Source of the DNA: Verrucomicrobiota bacterium
GTDB taxonomy: Bacteria > Verrucomicrobiota > Verrucomicrobiia > Verrucomicrobiales > Verrucomicrobiaceae
Direction: 5' to 3'
DNA length: 64,000 nt
Assembly (NCBI GenBank): GCA_025360015.1
Contig: JANYCZ010000059.1
Location: 124,001 to 188,000, forward strand
The notes beneath the pieces are model-generated. The model was not told the origin of the DNA. It saw only the letters and a program-made list of their open reading frames with translations, and did no database searches. A program made the position numbers and the translations under genes. Positions 51,141 through 60,702 of this stretch are shown here, one piece after another; within the stretch, counting starts at the first letter, position 1, and each line of letters opens with the position of its first letter.

Positions 51141-52478
51141 TCAGACTGCGGAGCCGCGTAGCAAAATTTCAGCCCCACGTTCAGCACGATACGCCTGCGC
51201 CAGCAAAGTCACCGGCTGTGTGACCTCATGACAAGGATGCTCCCCACAAGCCCGCAATCCATTGGCGATCTGCAAATGACACCCAGGATTGCTCGTGGCA
51301 ACTACAGGTGCCCCAGCCTGCCGCAAGTTCGCGACCTTCCGGTCCAGCAGTTTCTGACTCTGCTCAGGCTGCGTGATGTTGTAAATGCCCGCGCTGCCGC
51401 AGCACCAGTTCGACTCTGGCAGCTCCTTGAACACAAGCCCCGGAATGCTGTTGAGAATTTGCCGTGGCTGCGAGACGACCTTCTGCCCATGGCAAAGGTG
51501 GCAGCTTTCATGATACGTGACCTCGCCCACACCCGCACCCGCCGTCGGTTTGCGGAAGCGGATCTGCACCAGCCATTCATGAATGTCCTTCACCTTCTTA
51601 TCCCACTGCTTTCCCTTGGCTGCGTAAAAAGGATCATCATGCAGCAGATGTCCATAGGTCTTCAAATGCGAGCCGCACCCCCCGGCGTTGGTGATGATCG
51701 CATCGAGTTCATCGAGATCAAAGCTGTCGATCTGCCTTCGCGCAAGTTCACGGGCCAGCTCCAGCTCCCCATTATGCGCATGCAGCGAACCGCAGCAGCT
51801 TTGTGAGCGCGGCGTGATCACCTCGCAGCCATTCGCCAGCAGGACATCGACGGTGTCGCGATTGATGTTCGAAAACGCGAGATCCTGAATGCACCCCGTG
51901 AGCAAACCCACACGATAGCTCCTGCCTCCCTTCGGCGTCTCCTCCGGCCAGATCAGGTCATCCGAAAACTGCGCCGCAATGTGCGGCGTCTGCGGCTCCA
52001 GCGCCGCCAGCGAGCGCGGCATGAGCCCAAAGAAATGCACCTTGCGCATCAGTTTCTCCAGCCCGGTGCTTTGATACACACGCAGCACCCGCCCGATCAA
52101 CCGCAGCAGCCAGGGCCGCATGAAAATAACGTTCAGCGAAAGCCAGCGCCAGAACCCGCGCTGCATGCCGTCATTCACCTGCGCCTGCTCCACTTCAGCA
52201 CGCGCGGTCTCAAACAGCTCCGCATAATTGACACCCGCCGGGCACGCCGTCTGGCAGGCCAGGCAGCCGAGGCAGTAGTACATCTCGTCAGAGAGCGCCT
52301 TGGAAACTTCGAGCTCGCCATCCGCCACCGCCCGCATGAGCGAGATGCGGCCACGCGGGCTGTTTCGCTCCATCTTCGTCTCCACATAGGTGGGACAAGT
52401 CGGCAGGCACATGCCGCAGTGCATGCACTGCTGCAGCACGGAGTAGTCGATAGATTTGAGGAGATTGGCAGATGGCAT
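51141..52478 (-). CDS. glcF: Glycolate oxidase iron-sulfur subunit GlcF
   Basis: A 445-aa subunit. Two 4Fe-4S motifs appear near the start (CMHCGMCLPTCP and CLGCLACQTACP), followed by two CCG domains (SQSCCGSLHAHNGE and ESNWCCGSAGIYN). GCGSHLK and CHLCHGQ also match the family. It passes electrons from GlcD to the respiratory chain. It starts 2 nt after the glcD stop. No glcE is present, as in many bacteria with a two-subunit enzyme. Confidence 0.93.
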   Translation of the reverse strand: MPSANLLKSIDYSVLQQCMHCGMCLPTCPTYVETKMERNSPRGRISLMRAVADGELEVSKALSDEMYYCLGCLACQTACPAGVNYAELFETARAEVEQAQVNDGMQRGFWRWLSLNVIFMRPWLLRLIGRVLRVYQSTGLEKLMRKVHFFGLMPRSLAALEPQTPHIAAQFSDDLIWPEETPKGGRSYRVGLLTGCIQDLAFSNINRDTVDVLLANGCEVITPRSQSCCGSLHAHNGELELARELARRQIDSFDLDELDAIITNAGGCGSHLKTYGHLLHDDPFYAAKGKQWDKKVKDIHEWLVQIRFRKPTAGAGVGEVTYHESCHLCHGQKVVSQPRQILNSIPGLVFKELPESNWCCGSAGIYNITQPEQSQKLLDRKVANLRQAGAPVVATSNPGCHLQIANGLRACGEHPCHEVTQPVTLLAQAYRAERGAEILLRGSAV

Positions 52479-52480
52479 GA

Positions 52481-53884
52481 TCAGTTCCTCGGATCAAAAA
52501 TCTTCCCCGGATTCAGCAGCCCCTGAGGATCCAGCGCGTGTTTGATGCTGCGCATGAGTTCGTAGCTGCCTTCACCGAGCTGGCGTTTGAGGAAGGCTTT
52601 TTTGGCGAGGCCGACGCCATGCTCTCCAGTGACAGTGCCGCCGAGGCGAATGGTTTCATCCACGATTTCTTCGAGCGCGATTTCAATGCGGTGCATCTCT
52701 TCAAGATCACGTTCGTTGGTGAGGAAGGTGGGATGCAGGTTGCCATCGCCCAGGTGGCCGAAGGTGCCGATCTGCAACTTGTGCTTCTTCGCCACGCTGT
52801 CGATGAAGGCGACCATCGTGGCAAGTTCGCTGCGTGGCACGGTCACGTCTTCGAGAATCGTGGTCGGGCGCACGCGGGCCAGCGCGGAGAACGCATTGCG
52901 GCGGGCGGCGGCGAGCTTGGCACCTTCGGCTTCATCCGCAGCAGCTCGCACATCGCGTGCGCCATTGGCTCTGGCGAGCGCCATCATCTGCGCAGCTTCT
53001 TCTTCGACAACGACGGGATGTCCGTCCGTCTCCATGAGCACGAGCGCTTCCACATCCGTGGGCAGGCCGATCTTCGCATAATCTTCCACGCACTGCACCG
53101 TGACACGGTCCAGGAACTCCAGCGTGCAGGGAATGATCTTGGCGGCGATGATCGCGGAGATCGTCTTCGCAGCGGCGTCCATCGAATCATACAGCGCCAG
53201 CATCGTTTTGCGCGCCTTGGGGCGCGGCAGGATTTTCAGGATGACCTCCGTGATGATCCCCAGCGTGCCTTCGCTGCCGATGAAAATGTCCTTCATCGAG
53301 TAACCCGCGACGTCCTTGACGCACTTGTTGCCGAGGAAGGTCAGCGTGCCGTCTGGCAGCACGACTTCCATGCCCATGACATAATCACGCGTGACGCCGT
53401 ATTTGAGACCGCGCAGTCCGCCGGAGTTTTCAGCCACATTGCCGCCGATGGTGGAGATCTTCATCGAGCCGGGGTCAGGCGGATAAAACAGGCCGACCTT
53501 CGCAGCCGCATCGTCGATCTCTTTGGTGATGACGCCGCTCTGCGCACGCAACGTGAGATTCTTCTCATCCACCTCGATGAGCTTGTCCATCTTCACGAGG
53601 CAGATCACCAGACAGCCAGACAGCGGCACGCTGCCACCGCTCAATCCAGTGCCGGAGCCACGCGTGACGACGGGCACGTTGTTTCTACGTGCGAGCTTCA
53701 CGCATTCGGACACCTCCTCAGCGGTCAGCGGAAAAACGACCGCGCCTGGACGCTGCTTGAGGGCGGCAGTGCCATCGAAACTGTAGGGCACAATGTCCTC
53801 GGCTGCGGTAAGCACTCGATCCGGAGGTAAGATTTCCTTCAGAGACTGAATAAAGGTGGCTTCAATTTGGTTCACAGCGGGCAT
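52481..53884 (-). CDS. glcD: Glycolate oxidase FAD subunit GlcD
   Basis: A 467-aa FAD-linked oxidase converting glycolate (or D-lactate-like acids) to the 2-oxo acid. The PCMH-type FAD domain has VPVVTRGSGTGLSGG, YPPDPGSMKISTIGGNVAENSGG and GSEGTLGIITEVILKILP. The C-terminal part ends TFGHLGDGNLHPTFL and GTVTGEHGVGLAKKAFL, with the His and Glu residues typical of the family. The start MPAVNQIE at 53884 is preferred over 53911. It forms an operon with glcF and is divergent from manA. Confidence 0.94.
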   Translation of the reverse strand: MPAVNQIEATFIQSLKEILPPDRVLTAAEDIVPYSFDGTAALKQRPGAVVFPLTAEEVSECVKLARRNNVPVVTRGSGTGLSGGSVPLSGCLVICLVKMDKLIEVDEKNLTLRAQSGVITKEIDDAAAKVGLFYPPDPGSMKISTIGGNVAENSGGLRGLKYGVTRDYVMGMEVVLPDGTLTFLGNKCVKDVAGYSMKDIFIGSEGTLGIITEVILKILPRPKARKTMLALYDSMDAAAKTISAIIAAKIIPCTLEFLDRVTVQCVEDYAKIGLPTDVEALVLMETDGHPVVVEEEAAQMMALARANGARDVRAAADEAEGAKLAAARRNAFSALARVRPTTILEDVTVPRSELATMVAFIDSVAKKHKLQIGTFGHLGDGNLHPTFLTNERDLEEMHRIEIALEEIVDETIRLGGTVTGEHGVGLAKKAFLKRQLGEGSYELMRSIKHALDPQGLLNPGKIFDPRN

Positions 53885-53937
53885 TCTGGCGAGTTCGTGG
53901 TAGAGCGTCAACGCAGGCTGTGGTTGATTATGATCAC

Positions 53938-54882
53938 ATGAAATTCAAGCACCTCATTCGTTTCACTCCCATTTATCAAAGCCGCGTCTGGGGTGGCCGC
54001 CGCATGGAGACTCTGCTGGGTGCCACGCTGCCGGACGCCACGACTCCCTTTGGCGAAGCCTGGGCCGTGTGTGACCGCCCCGAGGCCCCAAGTGTGACGG
54101 CTGATGGCGTGTCTCTGCATGAGCTGTGGACGAACCACCGCGAGGAAGTGTTTGGCAAAGCGCTGCTGAAGTCCACCAGCCCCACCTTCCCCCTGCTCAT
54201 GAAGATTCTCGATGCCTGCGATGATCTTTCCATCCAGGTGCATCCACCCGCGAGCATGGCGGCGAAATTGAAAGGCGAGCCAAAAACGGAGATGTGGTAC
54301 ATCGCGCATGCCGACGCGGGCGCGAAAATCTACGCCGGTCTGAAACCCGGAGCGACGCGGGCGCAGTTCGAAACCGCCCTGCAAAACGGCACCGTGGCCG
54401 ATGTGGTCCATGTCATCGAAGCCCGCACCGGCGACTGTCTCTTCATCCCAAGTGGCCGGGTTCACGCCATCGGCGCAGGCTTGCTGATCTATGAAATCCA
54501 GCAGAACAGCGACACCACCTATCGCGTCTTTGACTGGAACCGCGTCGGGCTGGACGGCAAACCGCGCGACCTGCACGTGCAGGAGTCCATGCAGAGCATC
54601 GACTTCACCGATTTCGAGCCAGGCGTGCAGCAGATCAAGCCCGACGGCACGCTCGTGAAGTGCGAGTACTTTGACGTCAAAGTGCTCAGTGGATCCAAGC
54701 AGGCAGGTACTGCGGGCGAAAGCCTCACCCTCGCCGTCGTCAGCGGCAAGATCAGCGTCGGCGGCACCACCCTCAAAGCAGGCGACTTTGCGCTGGTGCC
54801 TGCAACGATGGATGCCGCCGCACGCCTCGTGAAGCCTGCAGATGCAAAGAGCCAGTGGCTGGAGATTCGCGTGCCAGCGTGA
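53938..54882 (+). CDS. manA: Mannose-6-phosphate isomerase, class I
   Basis: A 314-aa zinc enzyme interconverting mannose 6-phosphate and fructose 6-phosphate. It shows YQSRVWGGRRMETLLG, FPLLMKILDACDDLSIQVHP (zinc-binding Gln/His), PKTEMWYIAHAD (Glu) and FIPSGRVHAIGAGLLIYEIQ (His). The length fits the short bacterial form. The start MKFKHLIRF at 53938 gives the family N-terminus. Confidence 0.93.
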   Translation: MKFKHLIRFTPIYQSRVWGGRRMETLLGATLPDATTPFGEAWAVCDRPEAPSVTADGVSLHELWTNHREEVFGKALLKSTSPTFPLLMKILDACDDLSIQVHPPASMAAKLKGEPKTEMWYIAHADAGAKIYAGLKPGATRAQFETALQNGTVADVVHVIEARTGDCLFIPSGRVHAIGAGLLIYEIQQNSDTTYRVFDWNRVGLDGKPRDLHVQESMQSIDFTDFEPGVQQIKPDGTLVKCEYFDVKVLSGSKQAGTAGESLTLAVVSGKISVGGTTLKAGDFALVPATMDAAARLVKPADAKSQWLEIRVPA

Positions 54883-54899
54883 GGCTTCGCCTTCGGGAA

Positions 54900-54985
54900 C
54901 AAAGTACTCCAGAGCTTTAGCTCGTTCTGGAAAACGCCACGCATCTCCCAGAACCCGGAACGAGCTAAAGCTCTGAACTACTTTG
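54900..54985. terminator. Large family-2 inverted repeat between convergent genes
   Basis: CAAAGTACTCCAGAGCTTTA (54900 onward) pairs with the arm ending TGAACTACTTTG at 54985. The stem is nearly 30 bp long around a loop of about 25 nt. It lies between the manA stop and the stop of the convergent lipoprotein gene and should terminate transcription both ways. Confidence 0.75.
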
Positions 54986-54992
54986 ACGCCCG

Positions 54993-55322
54993 CTACTGCT
55001 GCGCGCCTGCGGGTGCGGCCTTCTTGATCTCAAGAGCAGGCTGCTCTGCAGGCTTGGTCTCGACCGCAGGCACTGCTGCTTTCTTCGTCTCTATCACTGG
55101 CTTCTCTACCTCAGGATCTTTCGGCGTGCTGGGCACCGCGATGAACTTCGCCTTCTCCGGATCCATCTGCGGCAGCTTTCCTTGCGGCACAGGCGGCAGC
55201 TCTTTTTTCACCGGAGCCGGTTTGGGCACTGCAACAGCAGCCTTGGCCTTCGCCTCAGGTTGAGGCTCTTCCTTGCGACAGGCAACGAGCAGCAGAGCAA
55301 TCAGGCACAAGGCGTGTTTCAT
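54993..55322 (-). CDS. Small Lys/Pro/Glu/Ala-rich lipoprotein
   Basis: A 109-aa lipoprotein with signal KHALCLIALLLVAC (lipobox LVAC). The mature part is an extended low-complexity sequence of Lys, Pro, Glu, Ala and Val (PKPAPVKKELPPVPQG, KAAVPAVETKPAEQPALE). It may serve as a flexible tether in the periplasm. Its ATG overlaps the hisD stop (ATGA), an unusual coupling to a histidine gene. Confidence 0.72.
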   Translation of the reverse strand: MKHALCLIALLLVACRKEEPQPEAKAKAAVAVPKPAPVKKELPPVPQGKLPQMDPEKAKFIAVPSTPKDPEVEKPVIETKKAAVPAVETKPAEQPALEIKKAAPAGAQQ

Positions 55323-56605
55323 GAGGCACGAATAGACACCGAACGCGCGTGCGCATCAAGCCCCTCAACTGCGCTGATCGCGCTGACGATGGGCTCAGAC
55401 TTCGCGCAGCTCTCGCGATCCAGCCGAATAATGCTGGTGCGCCGCTGAAACATGTCCGCCGTGATGCCAGGAAACGATTTGCCAGATCCACCCGTGGGCA
55501 GCGTGTGGCTGGGACCCGCAAGAAAGTCACCCACGGCGACCGGCGAGTGATTGCCCAGGAAGATCGCACCCGCCGTGCGAATGAGCGGCAGGATCGCCTC
55601 TTCACGCGTGGTGATCAGCGTCAGATGCTCCGGCGCAAAATCGTTCGCGAGGCGCGCTCCGTCCTCCAAGCTCGGCACCAGCATAAGAAACACCCCCTTC
55701 TCCAGCACCGGTGCCAGTTGAGCCTGACGACTCAGCGTCTTGGACTGCTCCCCCACCTGCGCGACCACGGCATCCAGCAGCGCGGCATCATCCGTGAGAA
55801 ATCCCGCCATGCTGTCCTTGCCATGCTCGGCCTGCGCCAGGATGTCTGCAGCGATGAAGGCGGGATTGCCAGACTGGTCAGCGAGAATGAGCACTTCACT
55901 CGGTCCCGGCAGCAGATCGATCGAGACAACGCCAAAGCTCTGGCGTTTGGCCTCCACCACATAGCTGTTCCCCGGCCCGAAAATTTTGACCGCGGGACGA
56001 ATCGTCTCCGTGCCAAAAGCCAGTGCGGCAATGGCCTGGGATCCTCCAATCTTGTAAACCTCAGTAGCTCCCGCGAGCTTCAGCGCGGCCAGCAGTCCCG
56101 GATTCACCGTACCATCGCGCCCGCAAGGCGTGCAGACCACGATCTCCGGTACACCCGCAGCCGCGGCGATGGCCACGGTCATGATGGAGGTGGAAACCAG
56201 CGGCGCAGTACCACCTGGCACGTAGCAGCCCACGCGCTCGAAGGGATGATACACTTCGCCGACCTCGGCTCCCTGCTCGTTGATAAAACTCCACCCCTCT
56301 CGCAGGCTGCGCTGCGCAAAGGCCGCCACATTGCGGTGGGAGGATTCCAGGGCGCTCTTAAACGTCGCATCGGCGGCCTCCCACGCGGCATCAATCTCCG
56401 CCTGTGGCACCCGCATCTGCGCGGCACTGAGTTGGGCCCCGTCAAATTTCTCCGTGAGCTCCAGCACAGCCGCATCCCCACGCTCGCGCACGGCCTTGAT
56501 GACGCCTGCCACCACTTCACGCACCGCATCACTGGCCTCCGCACGGCGGTTGAGGGCGGCAGCAGCGGCGGCGTAGTCGGGATCGGTGTGGCGGATGATC
56601 TTCAT
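55319..56605 (-). CDS. hisD: Histidinol dehydrogenase HisD
   Basis: A 428-aa zinc enzyme that oxidises histidinol to histidine, the last step of the pathway. It shows RVGCYVPGGTAPLVSTSIMT, EIVVCTPCGRDG, YKIGGSQAIAALAFGT, KIFGPGNSYVVEAKR, DLLPGPSEVLILAD and QAEHGKDSMA (zinc-binding Gln/His). The length is normal. No other his genes are nearby. Confidence 0.96.
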   Translation of the reverse strand: MKIIRHTDPDYAAAAAALNRRAEASDAVREVVAGVIKAVRERGDAAVLELTEKFDGAQLSAAQMRVPQAEIDAAWEAADATFKSALESSHRNVAAFAQRSLREGWSFINEQGAEVGEVYHPFERVGCYVPGGTAPLVSTSIMTVAIAAAAGVPEIVVCTPCGRDGTVNPGLLAALKLAGATEVYKIGGSQAIAALAFGTETIRPAVKIFGPGNSYVVEAKRQSFGVVSIDLLPGPSEVLILADQSGNPAFIAADILAQAEHGKDSMAGFLTDDAALLDAVVAQVGEQSKTLSRQAQLAPVLEKGVFLMLVPSLEDGARLANDFAPEHLTLITTREEAILPLIRTAGAIFLGNHSPVAVGDFLAGPSHTLPTGGSGKSFPGITADMFQRRTSIIRLDRESCAKSEPIVSAISAVEGLDAHARSVSIRAS

Positions 56606-56647
56606 CGTGTTGGTTTACGTGGCAGGCGCGGAGTTGAAGTCAAGAAA

Positions 56648-56706
56648 AGGTCAAGGCGTCTCCACCTTGACCATCACTTGATCTCTTGACCCCGTCGCCT
56701 TGACCT
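56648..56706. terminator. Hairpin upstream of hisD
   Basis: AGGTCAAGGCG (56648-56658) pairs with CGCCTTGACCT (56696-56706), an 11-bp perfect stem with a 37-nt loop that itself has TTGA-rich words. It lies between the stop of the 321-aa gene and hisD and may separate their transcription. Similar words occur near 8380-8420. Confidence 0.5.
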
Positions 56707-56716
56707 CGGCTTGGCC

Positions 56717-57682
56717 TTACGGCACCACCTCACCCGAGCCCGTATAAACCCACTTCTCCACGCGCCCGTTCTTGATGCGGGCCTGCGCTTCGGTTTCGAA
56801 TTTGCCAAACATGGTCTGCGTTTCGTACTTCACGTTCACAGTCCAGTACTCAGCCCCGTCGATTTTTTCCTGCGCCGGATCGCCCCAGGATTTGACGTTG
56901 TCAGGTTTGACCTCCGTGACTTCGCCGGCCTTCATGCTGGCAAGCAGCAGCGGGTAGGCGCCCTCGGCATTCTTGGTGGGCTTGTCATTGCTGCTGCCGC
57001 CACCGCCACCTGAAGCAGGGGCGGGTGCATTTTTGGCACGGTCAGCCGCAGCAAGGCGGTACTCGTGCGCTTTGCGGGCGTTCTCTGTCTGCACAATCTT
57101 CACCTGCTCATAAGCGGCGGCGAAAACATCTTTAAAGTCCGTGTCGTCCATGGCGACCTGGCCGCGCATCGGCGAGCCAGCGGAGGCTCCCACCACAAGG
57201 TTTGTCCCTTCCTGCCCCATCACAAAGATTTTCGCGCCAGCCTTGAAGGTCGTGGCCGCAGTGGCCTTGCCCATCTGCATCTTCATCTCCAGGTCTTTCT
57301 TCATCGTCACCTGCTTGGGCGTATTGAAAAATCCTTTGGGCACCACTGCCCAGTTCTGCGTGACTTCATCCAAGGGCGGGAACACGGGCGCTACGAAGGC
57401 GTTCGGGTCTACCGGCGTCGGCTCGGGTGCCTTGGGCATTTCGGGTTTCGGCTCCTCAGGCTTCATCTCCGGCTTCGGCTCGGGCTTGGGCTCCACCATG
57501 ACGACCTTCGGCTCTTTTTTCACCGGCTTCGGCACCGGCGCGACCACGATTTCCTGCTTCGGCTCCTCCTTTTTGGGAACGTGCTTGGTAAACTTCATGG
57601 CATCAGCGAGCGGCGGATACACATACTCATAGGAGACGTAACCGACGGCGAGGGCCAGGATGATGACAATAAGGGGTTTCAT
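56717..57682 (-). CDS. Membrane-anchored protein with Lys/Pro/Glu spacer
   Basis: A 321-aa protein. One N-terminal TM segment (KPLIVIILALAVGYVSYEYVY) is followed by a long TonB-like Lys/Pro/Glu spacer (about aa 35-95; PKPEPKPEMKPEEPKPEMPK). The periplasmic part then has an SH3-like stretch (VTMKKDLEMKMQMGKATAAT, KAGAKIFVMGQEGTNLVVGA), a glycine-serine linker (PASGGGGGSSND) and a C-terminal beta domain (EYWTVNVKYETQTMFGKFE). I do not recognise it. The spacer suggests reach across the periplasm, but it lacks a TonB C-terminal domain. Confidence 0.7.
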   Translation of the reverse strand: MKPLIVIILALAVGYVSYEYVYPPLADAMKFTKHVPKKEEPKQEIVVAPVPKPVKKEPKVVMVEPKPEPKPEMKPEEPKPEMPKAPEPTPVDPNAFVAPVFPPLDEVTQNWAVVPKGFFNTPKQVTMKKDLEMKMQMGKATAATTFKAGAKIFVMGQEGTNLVVGASAGSPMRGQVAMDDTDFKDVFAAAYEQVKIVQTENARKAHEYRLAAADRAKNAPAPASGGGGGSSNDKPTKNAEGAYPLLLASMKAGEVTEVKPDNVKSWGDPAQEKIDGAEYWTVNVKYETQTMFGKFETEAQARIKNGRVEKWVYTGSGEVVP

Positions 57683-57807
57683 GGCAAGAAGTGACTCTAG
57701 AAGAGAGGTCGGCGATAATCAACCGCCCTCATGCACCATTCTGAAACGGGCGAGACGGGCTTTTCTTGGGCTTGATCTCCCCTCCCCCACGCGGCTTGTG
57801 TGTACCC

Positions 57808-60702
57808 ATGCCTCAAGACGTGATCCGCGTGCGTGGCGCACGGCAGCACAACCTCCAAAACATCGACGTGGACATCCCACGCCACCAGCTCGTGGTCCTG
57901 ACCGGCGTCAGCGGCAGCGGCAAGTCATCCCTGGCGTTCGATACCCTCTTTGCCGAAGGCCAGCGCCGCTACGTGCAGAGCCTCTCCGCCTACGCCCGCC
58001 AGTTCCTCGGCCAGATGGAAAAGCCGGACGTGGACTTCATCGAGGGCCTGTCCCCAGCCGTAGCCATCGAGCAGGTGCATTCGAATCCAAATCCGCGCAG
58101 CACCATCGCCACCGTCACGGAAATCTACGACTACCTGCGCGTGCTCTACGCCGTGGCCGGCCAGCCCTACGATCCCACCACCGGTGAAAAGCTCCACCGC
58201 AGCACCCCGCCCGAGATCGCCGACAAAGTCCTCGCCCTCGGTGAAGGCACCCGCGTCATGGTCCTCTCCCCCCAGCCACTGGCCAGCGGCGCAGACACCC
58301 GCACCCTGTTTGAAAAGCTCAAGCGCCAGGGCTTCGTTCGCGTCCGGTTGAACGCCACCGTGGTGGAGCTGGAGGACTCCCTCACACTGGAGGACGCAGA
58401 AACCCAGCAGGTCCAAATCGTCATCGACCGCCTGGTCGTGCGCGCAGACTCCCGCCAGCGCCTCATGGAGGCCATCGAAAGCTCCCTCCACTGGAACGAG
58501 CGCGAAGTGCAGTTCCTCGTCAATCTCGACGGCAGCGAGGAAACCCTCAGCTACACCACCGCCTTTGCCAATCCCCGCACCGGCTACGTCATCGAGCGCC
58601 TCACGCCACAGCATTTCTCCTTCAACACCCACCTCGGCGCCTGCCCCGTCTGCGAAGGCACCGGCACCACACCCACGCCCGACCCCACCTTGCTGGTTCC
58701 GGACGAGACCAAATCGCTCGACGATGGCGCGATCAAGGCGTGGTGGGCGCGCCACCCCAAGGTGAAGCAGATTTTCAATCAAGGCATCGAAGCCCTGGCC
58801 AAACACTTCGGCGCAGCGATGGACGTCCCGTTTCAAGATCTGCCGAAGCCTTTTAAACAGGCCCTCTTCCATGGCACCGGCACCGTGCCCATCAGCACCG
58901 GCTGGAAAAAAACCGAGAACAAACGCAGCGTTGCCAAGCCCTTCGAAGGCCTCCTGCCCGAAATCGCCCGCATGTATCAAAACGCCGAGAGCGACGTCCT
59001 CCGCGCCGCCCTCACGCGCCTGATGAACCCTCAACCCTGCGCAGCCTGTGCAGGCCAGAGGCTCAAGCCAGAGTCACTCGCCGTCCGGCTCAGCTCCAAC
59101 TTTAAACTTGAACCTTTAAACTTGGAACCCGGCCTTGACCTGAACATCCACGACTTCACCGCCCTCCAAACCCGCGATGCCCTGCAGTGGATGCGCGAGC
59201 TCGAAGTGACCGAGCAGCAGAAAGCCTACGTCGGCGAACTCCAGCGCGAAATCTCCAAGCGCATCGAATTCCTTGAACAGGTCGGCCTCGGCTATCTCGC
59301 CCTGAACCGCGAAAGCGGCACCCTCTCCGGCGGCGAGATGCAGCGCATCCGCCTCGCCTCACAAATCGGGGCCGGACTCGCCGGCGTGCTCTATGTGCTG
59401 GACGAGCCCAGCATCGGCCTGCATCCCAGCGACAACGAGCGCCTCATCCAAACCCTCCTCCGCCTACGCGACCTCGGCAATACAGTCCTCGTCGTCGAGC
59501 ATGACGAGGCCACCATGCGCGCCGCAGATCACATCATCGAGCTCGGCCCCGGTGCCGGACAGCTCGGCGGCAAGATCACCGCGCAAGGCACGCCGGCAGA
59601 GATCGCCGCCAATCCCCACTCCATCACCGGCGGCTACTTGAGCGGCAGGGTTCGCATCGAAGCGAAAGCCCTGCCCCAAACGCTGCTCACCGAACCGGCG
59701 GGACCGCGCTCCAAGCACTCGCTCACCATTCACGGTGCCACCGAGCACAACCTGCGCAACGTCACCGCCGCCTTCCCCCTCGGCAGTTTCACCTGCGTCA
59801 CCGGTCCCTCCGGCAGTGGCAAATCGACCCTCGTCGATGACATCCTCATGCGCGCCCTGCGCCGCCATTTTTACGATGCCAAAGACATCCCCGGCGCCCA
59901 CGAAAAAATCACTGGCCTGGAGCAGCTCGACAAAGTCGTCGTCATCGATCAGTCACCCATCGGCCGCAGCCCGCGCTCCAATCCCGCCACCTACACCGGT
60001 GCCTTCGGCCCCATCCGCGAACTCTTCGCGCAGCTCCCGCTCGCCCGCATGCGCGGCTACGACGCCGGACGCTTCAGCTTCAACACCCCCGGCGGCCGCT
60101 GCGAAAAATGCGAAGGCGATGGCGTCATCAAGATCGACATGCATTTCCTCGCCGATGTCTATGTCACCTGCGAATCCTGCAAAGGCCGCCGCTACGGCGC
60201 GGAGACCCTCGAAGTTACCTTCAAAGGCAAGAACATCGCCGACGTGCTCGACATGACCGTCAGCGAAGCCGTGCGCTTCTTTGACCGCAGCACCACCATC
60301 GGCCCCAAGCTGCGCACGCTGGAAGAAACCGGCCTCGGTTACATCCGTCTCGGCCAGAGCGGAGCCTCACTCTCTGGCGGCGAAGCGCAGCGCATCAAGC
60401 TCAGCGCCGAACTCGCCAAACGCAGCACCGGCCGCACCCTCTACGTCCTCGACGAGCCCACCACCGGCCTCCACAGCGCCGACATCCAGACCCTCCTCGG
60501 CGTCCTCCTCCGCCTGCGCGATGCCGGCAACACCCTCATCGTCATCGAACACCACATCGACGTCATCCGCTGCGCCGACTGGATCATCGACCTCGGCCCC
60601 GGCGGAGGTACCGAAGGCGGCTACATTTTAGCCACCGGCACTCCACAGCAAGTGGCAAAGAATAAGAAAAGCGTGACGGGAAAGTTTCTGGATCCAAGGT
60701 GA
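57808..60702 (+). CDS. uvrA: Excinuclease ABC subunit UvrA (variant first zinc module)
   Basis: A 964-aa DNA damage sensor of nucleotide excision repair. Both ABC halves are intact: GVSGSGKSSLAFDTLFAEGQ and GPSGSGKSTLVDDIL (Walker A), LSGGEMQRIRLASQIG and LSGGEAQRIKLSAEL (signatures), and YVLDEPS and YVLDEPT (Walker B). The UvrB-binding region is present. The first zinc module keeps only ACPVCEG; the earlier CxxC pair is replaced by NPRTGY. The zinc finger of the second half (CEKCEGDGVIKIDMHFLADV and CESCKGRRY) is complete. A 14-nt tandem repeat at 59101-59129 adds a few residues. The stop codon lies inside a REP. Confidence 0.95.
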   Translation: MPQDVIRVRGARQHNLQNIDVDIPRHQLVVLTGVSGSGKSSLAFDTLFAEGQRRYVQSLSAYARQFLGQMEKPDVDFIEGLSPAVAIEQVHSNPNPRSTIATVTEIYDYLRVLYAVAGQPYDPTTGEKLHRSTPPEIADKVLALGEGTRVMVLSPQPLASGADTRTLFEKLKRQGFVRVRLNATVVELEDSLTLEDAETQQVQIVIDRLVVRADSRQRLMEAIESSLHWNEREVQFLVNLDGSEETLSYTTAFANPRTGYVIERLTPQHFSFNTHLGACPVCEGTGTTPTPDPTLLVPDETKSLDDGAIKAWWARHPKVKQIFNQGIEALAKHFGAAMDVPFQDLPKPFKQALFHGTGTVPISTGWKKTENKRSVAKPFEGLLPEIARMYQNAESDVLRAALTRLMNPQPCAACAGQRLKPESLAVRLSSNFKLEPLNLEPGLDLNIHDFTALQTRDALQWMRELEVTEQQKAYVGELQREISKRIEFLEQVGLGYLALNRESGTLSGGEMQRIRLASQIGAGLAGVLYVLDEPSIGLHPSDNERLIQTLLRLRDLGNTVLVVEHDEATMRAADHIIELGPGAGQLGGKITAQGTPAEIAANPHSITGGYLSGRVRIEAKALPQTLLTEPAGPRSKHSLTIHGATEHNLRNVTAAFPLGSFTCVTGPSGSGKSTLVDDILMRALRRHFYDAKDIPGAHEKITGLEQLDKVVVIDQSPIGRSPRSNPATYTGAFGPIRELFAQLPLARMRGYDAGRFSFNTPGGRCEKCEGDGVIKIDMHFLADVYVTCESCKGRRYGAETLEVTFKGKNIADVLDMTVSEAVRFFDRSTTIGPKLRTLEETGLGYIRLGQSGASLSGGEAQRIKLSAELAKRSTGRTLYVLDEPTTGLHSADIQTLLGVLLRLRDAGNTLIVIEHHIDVIRCADWIIDLGPGGGTEGGYILATGTPQQVAKNKKSVTGKFLDPR
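59101..59129 (+). repeat. Tandem 14-nt repeat inside uvrA
   Basis: TTTAAACTTGAACC followed by TTTAAACTTGGAACC encodes FKLEPLNLEP, in a loop after the CAACAGQRL motif where other UvrA proteins have no such repeat. The frame stays open. Confidence 0.7.
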
